DNA of 38,426 nucleotides from Verrucomicrobiales bacterium. GTDB taxonomy: Bacteria; Verrucomicrobiota; Verrucomicrobiia; Limisphaerales; F1-80-MAGS106. Numbering within the stretch: position 1 is the stretch's first letter; the number at the start of each line of letters is the position of its first letter. The stretch is taken from assembly GCA_005805305.1 (NCBI GenBank), contig SYMW01000251.1, positions 1 to 38,426 of the forward strand. The letters are read 5' to 3'. A program made the translations under genes and the position numbers. Shown here piece by piece: positions 1 through 7,596 of this stretch. The notes under the pieces are model-generated. The model had not been told where the DNA came from. It made no database searches and saw only the letters and a list, made by a program, of their open reading frames with translations.

Positions 1-505
1 CCTCAAGCCCGTCCAATACTCCGTCAAACTCGTCCGCTGGTTACGCTCCTCCATCCTTTCCAGGCTTGCCTGGACCGCCGCCCTGCCCCGCCTGCGTGCC
101 CTCTACGCGTCGCTTTGAGTTCCATTCTTCCACACCGTTCGGGCGAAGCTCCAGGGACAGGCCAACAGCCATTCCGTCGTACGGATGTTTGGCGATGATG
201 AGTTTCTTCAACGCCGTCCTCGCACAAGGATCAGACCTGAGAAACGAAGGAGGGCTTCGTCGCCAACGAATCGCTTTCCATGGCTTCGCATCCTCCCTGA
301 AACCAGTTCCCTCGCCGCATCCGATGGGGAGACGGCTGTTTTGCCGAAAACGATCACTCCATTTTGTTTCACAAACCTCCTCGTCTGCGGTCTGCGAGAA
401 GTCCTCATACCGCTGGCCGCCGCCAGCAAAAAGCGCGGACATCATCACCGCCGTCACTCATCGGTGCCCCGCCGCACCTCGCCCACCAACGGCGGAGCAG
501 AACGT
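1..505. other. Left edge, no supported gene
   Basis: Open frames on both strands overlap here, but none has a recognisable domain, a good start or a convincing composition; they are proline/arginine- or glycine-rich frames of the kind GC-rich DNA produces by chance. A plus-strand frame open from base 2 to a stop at 118 could be the last 38 codons of a gene cut by the window edge, but nothing in it is recognisable. The downstream end of the yqjK-like gene lies at 506. Confidence 0.4.
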
Positions 506-814
506 TCAATCGCACTGCGAACGCCAACTTCTCCACAGCGCCAAGACCGAGCGAGCAATGGAAACCGCGTCGGCAAGCTTATGGACGAAACCGGAGGATT
601 CCTGTTGCCGCGTTTGCCGCAGCGAAAACAGCGGCGCCAGGAAGCTCCATGCCGTCCGGGCCTTGCGGGCGATGTCGATGCCTAAGTCCACCCATCCCGC
701 AACTGGGTGGAGGTTTTGCGCTTCAGTCCGCAATGCGCGCCGGCGAAGCGTGCTTTGCTGGATTAACGAGGCCTCGCGCTGTTGGCAATGGATCAGTCGT
801 CTGCTCTCAAACAT
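506..814 (-). CDS. YqjK-like small protein
   Basis: 102 residues, last of three minus-strand genes. It overlaps the start of the holin-X/YqjE-like gene by 22 bases, so the two are probably translationally coupled. The layout matches E. coli YqjK: a glutamine/arginine-rich N-terminal helix (about residues 8-30), a short hydrophobic stretch around residues 38-60 (WVDLG, WSFLAPLF), and a C-terminal amphipathic stretch ending in LALWRSW. The call rests on this layout and on gene order (yqjD, yqjE, yqjK in enterobacteria), not on strong sequence identity. YqjK itself has no assigned biochemical activity. Without the operon context this would only be a hypothetical ORF. Confidence 0.55.
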   Translation of the reverse strand: MFESRRLIHCQQREASLIQQSTLRRRALRTEAQNLHPVAGWVDLGIDIARKARTAWSFLAPLFSLRQTRQQESSGFVHKLADAVSIARSVLALWRSWRSQCD

Positions 815-1179
815 GCGCGGTCCTTTTTGAATTCATCGACGGTCCCGGCGAAAGGGGGTCGGGCTTTCAGCCGCGAGTGCAAAGCTCTCCATGCAATCCC
901 GGTGCCGACAAAGTACAGCACGCTCAGGCCGACGAGCGCAGGGAGTCGGCCGCTCTCCCAAAACAGCACGACGACGGTGAAAGTCACCAGAGAAAGTGTC
1001 GTTATGCCGAAGGCGGCCACGGCGGCGGCGCAGAGCATGGCCTCCACGAGCCGACACTTCTCTTCCTGCGACTCAACGGCGAACAATTCCACTCGGTTCT
1101 GTGCCGTCGCCAGCAGCGCGTCGAGAATGCGCTTCAGCGACGCCCAGATGCCCGATTTCGATTCAGACCTTCCACTCAT
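793..1179 (-). CDS. Phage holin family / YqjE-like inner membrane protein
   Basis: 128 residues. An amphipathic N-terminal helix (residues 10-45, LKRILDALLATAQNRVEL) is followed by two transmembrane segments at about 48-74 and 80-100, and a basic tail. This is the topology of the Actinobacterial holin-X/YqjE family (PF07332). In E. coli, YqjE is a membrane protein encoded beside YqjD. The start lies 6 bases after the stop of the DUF883 gene, and the 3' end overlaps the YqjK-like gene, so the three form one operon. Despite the Pfam name there is no phage gene nearby and no reason to infer lysis; a structural or membrane-tethering role is more likely. Confidence 0.82.
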   Translation of the reverse strand: MSGRSESKSGIWASLKRILDALLATAQNRVELFAVESQEEKCRLVEAMLCAAAVAAFGITTLSLVTFTVVVLFWESGRLPALVGLSVLYFVGTGIAWRALHSRLKARPPFAGTVDEFKKDRACLRADD

Positions 1180-1185
1180 GCATGC

Positions 1186-1479
1186 TCACTTTCTGGAGAC
1201 GAGCACGCCGATGAGCAGGCCCACGCCAAACGCGGCGCCGATGGATTGGTAGGGATGGTCGCGGACGCATCGGTCGGCGGCTTTCGCGCTGTCCAAGGCT
1301 TTCTCTTCCAGCCGATGGCACGTGCGCTTGGCGGTGTCGAGCGCGTCGGTCAGGCGTTCGCGCACTTCCTCTGCTTTGTCGCCCACGACATCTTTCGTCG
1401 CATGAAGCAACGCCTCCGAGTCCTCCACGATGCGTTTAAGGTCGGTAACGAGACGTTCGGTGTTCAGTTCGGCACTCAT
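1186..1479 (-). CDS. DUF883 family (YqjD/ElaB-like) membrane-anchored protein
   Basis: 97 residues. A long charged helical region (residues 5-70, rich in Glu, Asp, Lys and Ala) leads into a C-terminal glycine-rich transmembrane helix (SIGAAFGVGLLIGVLVSRK, residues 79-97). This is the signature of the DUF883/ElaB/YqjD family, C-tail-anchored proteins; in E. coli YqjD and ElaB associate with ribosomes and the inner membrane and are induced in stationary phase under RpoS. First gene of the yqjDEK-like operon. The ATG at 1479 follows an A-rich leader without a clear Shine-Dalgarno site. A TATAGA-like element about 40 bases upstream could be a -10 box, but this is weak. Confidence 0.88.
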   Translation of the reverse strand: MSAELNTERLVTDLKRIVEDSEALLHATKDVVGDKAEEVRERLTDALDTAKRTCHRLEEKALDSAKAADRCVRDHPYQSIGAAFGVGLLIGVLVSRK

Positions 1480-1883
1480 ATGCGATTCTTTTTGTTTGAG
1501 TTTTCTATACCAGCGGCCCAGTTAGTCTTGAGCCGCTGTGTTGACTCTCCTTCGAATCGAGGCGCTGTGCTGCGTGAGATTTGGCCAAGGCTCATCACTT
1601 CTTGGAGCCTATAGTCGCTTGGCCATGCCGATTCCATGCACGGCGAGCGACCAGTCCCCGGTTGAGGCGCGAGGACCTCATTGTTCAGACAAAAGCTGAG
1701 TTTTTCACAAGCCTGACCGAAGTGCGGATACGCGGCTTCACGGTCCCTGCCGAAGCGTGGGAATCCCTTGCCAACGTCCGCGCAGTCTTGGGGATGCCCC
1801 TTCAAGAAAGAGCCAGTCTTGCCCAAGACACGCGTAGCTGTTTCGACGCCCCAGGGGCAGAGTGGATGGAGGTGAAGGACATT
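1480..1883. other. Divergent intergenic region, no gene seen
   Basis: This stretch separates the minus-strand yqjDEK-like operon from the plus-strand stress-protein remnant. Frames of about 100 codons cross it on both strands, but they have no recognisable motif, mixed composition and no start with a ribosome binding site. It probably carries promoters for both directions. The only clear signal is the purine-rich GGAGGTGA at 1868-1875, which belongs to the downstream pseudogene. Confidence 0.4.
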
Positions 1884-2282
1884 ATGAATTCTAGGATCAC
1901 CAAGAGCGTTGCCGCTGCGGCGACGCTTCCATTGCGCAGGAACCCCATTCTCGTCTCAATCGATTTTTCGCCGCCATCGGCAAAGCCGCTTGGTGACGCC
2001 GTGTCGTTCTCGCTGGCGATTGAATGGCGGCAACGAAAAGGAAACTGGAGAGCCTGGCGAAGGCGGCAAAGATTCCGCGCGGCATGGCGGAAAAGAATCT
2101 CATTCGATTGGGGCGCTCGTTCCATGAAGTCGTTGGAGCGGCGCGTTTTCGTCATGTCAACCCGAGACGACACCGGCTTGAAGCACGAGCTGCTTGGCGG
2201 CTGGACATGGCGCCGTGCGCGCCACACGCCGTGTCCGGAGTTCGTGGCGCGGGAGCGTGAACATCAAATCGCCACTCTATGA
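1884..2282 (+). pseudogene. Universal stress protein (UspA family), frameshifted remnant
   Basis: Three pieces of a UspA-type protein lie in order but in two reading frames. Piece one starts at ATG 1884, with a strong GGAGGTGA at 1868-1875 and 8-base spacing, and holds the family N-terminal strand (PILVSIDFSPPSAKPL, like ILVPIDFSP). Around 2030 the similarity moves to another frame (KRKLESLAKAAKIP, then GRSFHEVVGAAR). Around 2150 it returns to the first frame with the ATP-loop and C-terminal strand region (TGLKHELLGG, then RHTPCPEFVAREREH, like RHAPCPVLVVRERE). About 30-40 residues expected between the first two pieces are missing, and the usual G-2x-G-9x-G loop is degraded. Hence at least two frameshifts plus a deletion. 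The intact ribosome binding site suggests recent decay. Confidence 0.75.
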
Positions 2283-2307
2283 ACTCCGCGGAAACACGCA
2301 TGACAGC

Positions 2308-3210
2308 ATGAGTGCTGGCCCTGCTGCCAAGGCCGGGTTGAACGGCCAAGACGTGCCGGAATTCGGTTGCACCACGGCGTTTGGTTGCCGGCGGGATTTT
2401 TCCGACAACCGTTTCGTCTACACCGTCGTTTCATCGCGCGCCGGCGGGCTGTCCGTGGGCGTGAACATGAATCCGGACAAGCGGTGCAACTTTGACTGCA
2501 TTTATTGCGAGGTGAATCGCGCGGCGCCGGCGCGTGAGTCACGCTTGGACGTGCCGGTCATGGTGGTCGAACTGGAGCGCACGCTGCGTTCGATTCAATC
2601 CGGTGCCATCCGCCAGCGCCCACTGTACCGCGACGCACGGCCCGAGTTGCTGGAGTTGCGTCACGTCGCGTTGAGCGGCGACGGCGAGCCGACCCTCTGC
2701 CCAAACTTCATTGAGGCGGTCGAAGCCATCATCCACCTCCGGGCGCGCGGTCGTTTTCCGTTTTTCAAACTAGTGCTCATCACCAACGCCAGCGGCCTCG
2801 ACCGCGCGGAGGTGGCGCGGGGCCTGGCCCGCTTCACAAGGCGTGATGAGGTTTGGGCCAAGCTGGAAACCGGCACGCAGGATGGGATGAATCGCGTGAA
2901 TCGTCCGATGGACTGCACGCTCGAAAAGGTCGTGGAAAATATCCAGTTTCTCGCGCGCCAGCGACCCGTCACCATCCAAAGCCTGTTTCCCTCGGTCAAC
3001 AAAGACCCGCCGCTCGCGTCGGAAATTGAATTTTATATCCGGCGCCTCCGCGAATTGAAAGAAGCCGGCGCCAACATCCCGCTCGTCCAGGTTTACTCCG
3101 CCACGCCGGTCGCGCCCCATGCCGACTGCGGTCATCTGCCGTTGCGGACACTCAGTCACATCGCCCGACGAGTCCGCGAAGCGGGTGGGTTGGCTGCGGA
3201 AGTGTTCTGA
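2308..3210 (+). CDS. Radical SAM protein
   Basis: 300 residues from the ATG at 2308; upstream in-frame codons belong to the decayed stress-protein region. The CX3CX2C cluster motif (RCNFDCIYCEVN, Cys60, Cys64, Cys67) binds the [4Fe-4S] cluster that cleaves S-adenosylmethionine. It is followed by a SAM-binding GGE-like strand (ALSGDGEPTL) and a typical partial TIM barrel (KLVLITNASGLDR, VWAKLETGTQ, VTIQSLFP). The C-YC pattern and the GDGEPTL strand resemble the TYW1/wyosine-like group of radical SAM proteins that are often annotated only as radical SAM; the substrate cannot be told from sequence. No extra C-terminal cysteine cluster is visible. The downstream transporter gene starts 142 bases later on the same strand. 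Confidence 0.88.
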   Translation: MSAGPAAKAGLNGQDVPEFGCTTAFGCRRDFSDNRFVYTVVSSRAGGLSVGVNMNPDKRCNFDCIYCEVNRAAPARESRLDVPVMVVELERTLRSIQSGAIRQRPLYRDARPELLELRHVALSGDGEPTLCPNFIEAVEAIIHLRARGRFPFFKLVLITNASGLDRAEVARGLARFTRRDEVWAKLETGTQDGMNRVNRPMDCTLEKVVENIQFLARQRPVTIQSLFPSVNKDPPLASEIEFYIRRLRELKEAGANIPLVQVYSATPVAPHADCGHLPLRTLSHIARRVREAGGLAAEVF

Positions 3211-3352
3211 AGCGAGCGGCTCCATCAACCAATCTCGCGGGCATGTTGCAGGGACGAACCTCTCCCCATCGGATGGGTCGAAAGAGTTGGTTACAGCAAA
3301 GGATGCTGGGGAAATTCACCCTGGGCGACTAAGGTTTTAAGGGTTAATCGTG

Positions 3353-4252
3353 ATGGCTAGTCAAACGACAGAATCAATTGCCGCCGGCCTTCGGATTTCA
3401 GGCTCGGCGGTGGGCATCAACCTCCTGTTGGCGGTTGGAAAGATCATCACGGGCGTCTTGGGAAATTCCTACGCCCTCGTTGCGGACGGCATTGAATCGA
3501 CCGCCGATGTTTTTAGCTCCTTTATCGTTTGGTGCGGGCTCCGCATCGCGGTGAAGCCCACTGACGAGGATCATCCGTTTGGACACGGGAAGGCCGAATC
3601 GATAGCGGCGGTGGTTGTCGCGTTGATGCTGCTGGGTGCGGCCGCGTTGATTGCCGTGCAAAGCATCCTCGAAATCCGCACACCTCAACATGCACCAGAA
3701 TGGTTTACGTTGGTTGCCCTTCTGGGCGTGATTGCCATCAAGGAGACTTTGTATCGGTCTGTCTTCAAGGTTGGGCATAGTTTGGAGAGTTCTTCTCTCA
3801 AGGGCGATGCGTGGCACCACCGCTCGGACGCACTGACCTCGGCGGCGGCGTTCATCGGCATCACGATTGCCATGATCGGAGGACCTGGTTTTGAGAGCGC
3901 CGATGATTGGGCGGCTCTGGCCGCGTGTGCCGTGATCGCCTTCAATGGCGTAAGGCTGTTTCGAGGAGCGTTGGATGAAGTAATGGACGCCTCTGTGTCG
4001 CCAGAGGTGGTTGGATCGGTCCGTGCCATTGCCGCTGGGGTGGACGGTGTTGCTGGAATTGAAAAGTGCCGCATTCGAAAACAGGGGCTGCACCTAATGA
4101 TGGATATTCACGTCCAGGTGGACGGCGACTTGAGCGTTCGACGCGGGCACGCCATCGCTCATGATGTCAAAGACCGGCTCCTCACTTCACAGTATCGCAT
4201 TGGGGACGTGACGGTCCACATTGAACCGCCTCAGCCTTCGAAATCAGAGTGA
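3353..4252 (+). CDS. Cation diffusion facilitator family transporter
   Basis: 299 residues from ATG 3353 (a GTG directly before it, at 3350, is also possible). AAGGG at 3339-3343 gives a 9-base spacing to the ATG. Six transmembrane segments are followed by a cytoplasmic C-terminal domain (about residues 205-290) with the CDF ferredoxin-like pattern (LHLMMDIHVQVDGDLSV, HAIAHDVKDRL). Numbering from the GTG, the metal half-sites are ADGIESTAD in TM2 (Glu49 and Asp53) and HHRSD in TM5 (His156 and Asp160), with the conserved HPFGHGKAE loop between. It exports divalent cations by proton antiport; Zn, Fe or Mn cannot be decided. The Glu in place of the usual His/Asp in the first half-site may affect selectivity. 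Confidence 0.92.
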   Translation: MASQTTESIAAGLRISGSAVGINLLLAVGKIITGVLGNSYALVADGIESTADVFSSFIVWCGLRIAVKPTDEDHPFGHGKAESIAAVVVALMLLGAAALIAVQSILEIRTPQHAPEWFTLVALLGVIAIKETLYRSVFKVGHSLESSSLKGDAWHHRSDALTSAAAFIGITIAMIGGPGFESADDWAALAACAVIAFNGVRLFRGALDEVMDASVSPEVVGSVRAIAAGVDGVAGIEKCRIRKQGLHLMMDIHVQVDGDLSVRRGHAIAHDVKDRLLTSQYRIGDVTVHIEPPQPSKSE

Positions 4253-4624
4253 CGGACTGAGAAATGTTCATAAAGAAAGCCCCGAAACCACACGCAAGGG
4301 CTCCTCTTAACCCCGTCTGATTCTGCTGCCGATTGGCCCGAGCGAACGGGGACAGCCACCGGATCAAGCAGGAATTATGAGGCGATTTGAGTTTCGACCA
4401 CAATCTCTCGATTCACGGAGGAGTCGTATGGTTGCGAGAGAAGAATCCGCGCCATGATTCTGGCCCCAAAACGCCCGCAAGCACTCAGCATCTGGGTGTG
4501 TGAAGGTGAGCCACTGGAGCACCCTGAGCGAATGGGAAACCGCGATGGAAAGCGCATTTGCGCAGTTGTGAGCCAGCGGCGGAAGCCCTGCTTCCCGTGG
4601 GCGCAAGCAGCAGTGGCGGCGAGC
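4253..4624. other. Intergenic region, no gene supported
   Basis: This convergent gap lies between the cation transporter (plus) and the DUF2786-like gene (minus). Short frames exist on both strands, but none has family similarity. I see no T-rich hairpin that would make a clear terminator. The segment may contain decayed coding sequence, but I could not match it to anything. Confidence 0.4.
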
Positions 4625-5380
4625 TCAGCGCCGTTCCTGAGCCAGATACTTCGGCGCAACGGCTTCCAACTCGGCCGCAATCTGTTCCAAGGGCGCCGCA
4701 AAACGGATTTGTTTGCCAAGGCTGACAGCAATCGAATACGGGTGAGCCTGCACGCCCGCCGCCTTGTTCGTCGAAGCCGTTTTGACCTTCCGCCGCTTCA
4801 TGGAATTCGAACGTCCCGGCAAGCGTTGTCCAGGTTCGCGCATTTCGTTCATCATTCCATCATACAAGCCCATGAGAAATGCGCTTTGATCCGCCACGGT
4901 GACGCCGTCCAGCGCGCAAAACCGATTCAGCAGAACGCGAAAGCTTTGCGCGATGTGATTCGATATCTCGGTGAGCCTTCGCGCCGTGGCGGGCGTCGCT
5001 TCGGCGAGCAAATCCGTGCCACGATGCCAGCAACTGACCTTGGTGGCCGCTTCAATCGCCCACTTCACCGAACTGGCAATCGCGGTCTCGTTGCTCGTGA
5101 AGGAATAAACGCGCCTTGCGGTGGATGAACGGTTGAATCGTCCGGAAAACAAGTCCGGCGCGTCCTCAAGGGCCGGATCCCTGAAGTCGTATCGCGCCTG
5201 GAGCCGGGCGAGTTTGCCTCGGGCGACCTCGCGTTCCCCGTCGACCCCTCGATCGGCGAGCGCTTGCAACTTATGGAACAACATCCAAATTCTCGCGTTG
5301 GCTGGCTTGGCTTTCATGTCGCAGCGGAGTTTTTCAGCTTCAACGCCAAGATACAACAGTGAAGGAAATTTAACAGCCAT
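4625..5380 (-). CDS. DUF2786-like domain protein of unknown function
   Basis: 251 residues from the ATG at 5380 (frame open to 5419). Residues about 25-65 form a helical hairpin (HKLQALADRGVDGEREVARGKLARLQARY) resembling DUF2786, a small domain found in bacterial and phage proteins where a repeated-helix stretch ends in xLxxKY. The middle (about 80-190) is predicted helical with conserved-looking aromatic and charged positions (FTSNETAIASSVKWAIEAAT, DQSAFLMGLYDGMMNE). The C-terminal 60 residues are basic (SMKRRKVKTA), which could suit nucleic-acid binding. No catalytic motif is visible. It stands alone, 60 bases downstream of the pseudopilin gene on the same strand. The domain call is by eye and moderate; the function is unknown. 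Confidence 0.6.
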   Translation of the reverse strand: MAVKFPSLLYLGVEAEKLRCDMKAKPANARIWMLFHKLQALADRGVDGEREVARGKLARLQARYDFRDPALEDAPDLFSGRFNRSSTARRVYSFTSNETAIASSVKWAIEAATKVSCWHRGTDLLAEATPATARRLTEISNHIAQSFRVLLNRFCALDGVTVADQSAFLMGLYDGMMNEMREPGQRLPGRSNSMKRRKVKTASTNKAAGVQAHPYSIAVSLGKQIRFAAPLEQIAAELEAVAPKYLAQERR

Positions 5381-5440
5381 GACCACGCGCTTTTTTCCAG
5401 CAGGGGGACAGGCTCTCAAAAGTCCCGGGCCGGATGAAGC

Positions 5441-6247
5441 TCAGCGGATCGGGGTTCTTGGCACGCCGGCGTGGATGCGAAGGAGGTCGCGATCCGTGCC
5501 CGCAACTCCCAGCGGTCCCTGGATCCAATCGGTTCTCTGGGAGGTTTCCAACGTGCGAGGCTCAAGCCACCGCCAGGTTTCCGCATGCCCATCCGCGAAA
5601 CTCAGCACACAACCATTGTTGTGCCGGGCGGCGGGAAAATCGATCCATCGCCACACCCCCGGCTGGGTGACGGTAAAACGAGCGTTCTCAATGCTGTTTT
5701 GATGTTCGTCCAGAAACACAAAGGCCTTCGTGGGCGAGGGGTCTCGAATCTCCGAATACTTGTGCCAGCAGGAACGGCTCGCCGGATCCGGTTGATCGTT
5801 CATGTAGGAATTCATCGAGACGCTGCGTGACCTGGGGGTTTTGCCCAAATCCATCACTGTGGATCGATCCGCCGGACACTTGTAAATCCTGGTCGAGCGG
5901 TTGTAGCCAAACAAGACGCCTCGTTCGATGTTCTGACTGTCGAGGTCGGTCCAAGCATTTCCATTGATCCACGTCTCGGTGGTGGCGATGAAGCCTTGCC
6001 GATCCCCAGTCGACAAAGTGGCGTTCGGCGGCAGGGCGTCGTTGAAGTCGTCGATGTACAGGAGCCAGCAGATCTGGAGCTGTCGGTAGTTGTTCAAGCA
6101 GGCGATCTGCTGGGTCTTGGATTTGGCCCGGCCCAATGCGGGCAACAACAGGCCAGCCAGGACCGCGATGATGCCGATGACAACGAGCAGTTCGATGAGC
6201 GTGAATCCACTCGGGGCGCCACTCAGATTCGACCGGACCGTTCTCAC
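5441..6247 (-). CDS. Type II/IV-like pseudopilin with H-X9-DG tail
   Basis: 268 residues. The prepilin cleavage site is G14|FTLIELL with the +5 glutamate, followed by a hydrophobic helix to about residue 40 ([15 protein letters not shown]), then a periplasmic globular domain. The C-terminal motif HNNGCVLSFADGH fits the H-X9-DG signature of the expanded Planctomycetes/Verrucomicrobia pseudopilin families. A prepilin peptidase, not encoded here, would process it. The start is GTG at 6247, overlapping the stop of the uronate-isomerase-family gene (GTGA), so the two are coupled. Such proteins often accompany catabolic genes in PVC genomes; whether they form pili, secretion pseudopili or act singly is unknown. 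No assembly ATPase or secretin lies in the window. Confidence 0.88.
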   Translation of the reverse strand: MRTVRSNLSGAPSGFTLIELLVVIGIIAVLAGLLLPALGRAKSKTQQIACLNNYRQLQICWLLYIDDFNDALPPNATLSTGDRQGFIATTETWINGNAWTDLDSQNIERGVLFGYNRSTRIYKCPADRSTVMDLGKTPRSRSVSMNSYMNDQPDPASRSCWHKYSEIRDPSPTKAFVFLDEHQNSIENARFTVTQPGVWRWIDFPAARHNNGCVLSFADGHAETWRWLEPRTLETSQRTDWIQGPLGVAGTDRDLLRIHAGVPRTPIR

Positions 6248-7596
6248 GAGGATATGTCCGGGCGAGGGATGAAGCCTAGGAGGGTCTGGGGACTTTCGAA
6301 AAGAATGGCCCGGGCCACGGTCAAGGCTTCGTCGCTGGTGAACTGGCGTTGTTCGATTTTATCCGCAAGCACCCGGGCCAGTTGTTTGCGGACCAGCAAC
6401 ACCTTGGCGTAGGCCCATTCCACGCAATAAGCGTCGGAGAAAAACCCAATTTGTTTGTTGGCGGGCAACATATCGAGCCGCTCGGCCATCACCTGGCGGA
6501 TGGTGTCAGGGAAGAAATTATGCCACCAGTAACCCGCGAGGCTCAGGTTTGGCAGCTCCCTTGCCAGCGTGCAAAGGGATTGGTTTGCATGACGGCTGGC
6601 GAGAAAACATTGGAACCGCAGCCTGGGGTGGCGGCCAATCATTTCTCCCAAGCGCGCGATCGTGGCTTGGGAGAGGCGGCTTGCCGTTTCGAAAGGCAAG
6701 GGCTCCGCCCCCAGGCTGAACTGAAACACGATCTTCTCCCCATGACGTTCCAGCGCGGTGAGGAAGACCTCGTTGATGTAGGCCGCGTAGACGTCCCTCT
6801 CCGCCGGGCCGGCCTTTGAGCGCCGAGCCAGGGCGGCTTCCATCTCGGGGCCGCTCACGAGCCTGAAATCGATGTCTGTTGAAATGTGGGTCGCTGTGGA
6901 AAGTATTCTGTCCAGCGGCATGGCGTTCACGTAGTGCGCGACCGCATCATGGACGTCCGAGAGCGTGCGAACGACTCGATCGGTCTCCGGACGCGCGCCC
7001 GCGCCGATGGGGGACGGGCTTTCCGGCGTTTTGCCCCAGCATCGCTCCAATTCGTAGAGCGCGGTATCGAACTCACCCCATTGGCAGCGCGTGAAAAATC
7101 CCCATTCGAGGGCATAATGCAGTCGGGAGTCATCTTCGCCAGATCCGCGCCGCGCGATCTCAGTGCCGGTCCGCTGGATGTTCGAACGGTCCATGATTGA
7201 GTGATGCCACGCGCGGTCATCGGCGCGTTCGCGGATCAGGTCATCGAGCCGGCGCCAGTTGTTCGGCGTGATGGGATCGTTCCAATGGTAGAGGTCGCGC
7301 AGCGCGATACGCGCCCCCCAAAAAGAACTGGTGTTTTGAATGTGTGTCAGGAACGGCAACGCTTCCTGAATGCGGGCGTGGGCCTCCAATTCGGTGGGCC
7401 AGTAGGGGTACTGCGTCAGGCGCGCACCGCTCGGGCAGCCCGCCGCGTGGAGGTCGCTCACGACCATGTGATAAAGGAGCATGTCGTGCAATCCGCGCGC
7501 CCCGAGGCGTCCGCCTACCAGATGGGTGTGCACGTCAAGAATCGGGACTTCGGCGAGGCCCGATTCCAAATCTTGGGCGATGTTTTGTGTGTTCAC
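6244..7596 (-). CDS. Glucuronate isomerase / amidohydrolase superfamily protein
   Basis: 450 residues, close to the ~470 of UxaC. The N-terminal metal motif ILDVHTHL (Asp21, His23, His25) corresponds to the DYHCHL of uronate isomerases. The C-terminal part (FFSDAYCVEWAYAKVLLVRKQLARVL) parallels the UxaC segment around its catalytic Asp-Ser-Arg, where Asp is kept but the Ser-Arg after it is Ala-Tyr. Uronate isomerases interconvert glucuronate/fructuronate; the changed residues suggest another aldose/ketose acid or a hydrolytic role. The start is GTG at 7596, overlapping the PfkB stop by four bases (GTGA); the 3' end overlaps the pseudopilin likewise. It is the third gene of the epimerase-kinase-isomerase set. 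Family call good, substrate open. Confidence 0.75.
   Translation of the reverse strand: MNTQNIAQDLESGLAEVPILDVHTHLVGGRLGARGLHDMLLYHMVVSDLHAAGCPSGARLTQYPYWPTELEAHARIQEALPFLTHIQNTSSFWGARIALRDLYHWNDPITPNNWRRLDDLIRERADDRAWHHSIMDRSNIQRTGTEIARRGSGEDDSRLHYALEWGFFTRCQWGEFDTALYELERCWGKTPESPSPIGAGARPETDRVVRTLSDVHDAVAHYVNAMPLDRILSTATHISTDIDFRLVSGPEMEAALARRSKAGPAERDVYAAYINEVFLTALERHGEKIVFQFSLGAEPLPFETASRLSQATIARLGEMIGRHPRLRFQCFLASRHANQSLCTLARELPNLSLAGYWWHNFFPDTIRQVMAERLDMLPANKQIGFFSDAYCVEWAYAKVLLVRKQLARVLADKIEQRQFTSDEALTVARAILFESPQTLLGFIPRPDISS

Noticed and set aside
2-118. Possible C-terminal end of a gene cut by the window edge (plus strand)
   Set aside because: Only 38 codons with no recognisable family; cannot be told from a chance frame.
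793-1179. Prophage lysis module, from the holin family name
   Set aside because: No endolysin, capsid or integrase genes; the YqjD/YqjE/YqjK gene order explains it.
364-1614. Plus-strand open frame of 416 codons
   Set aside because: It is antisense to the three yqjDEK-like genes, which have clear family features; its own composition is arbitrary and no ribosome binding site is present.
3261-3290. Small hairpin CCCATCGGATGGG between the radical SAM and cation transporter genes
   Set aside because: Five-base stem without a T-run; too weak for a terminator.
4375-4731. Minus-strand 118-codon frame next to the DUF2786-like gene
   Set aside because: It overlaps the end of the better-supported gene in another frame and shows no family motif.
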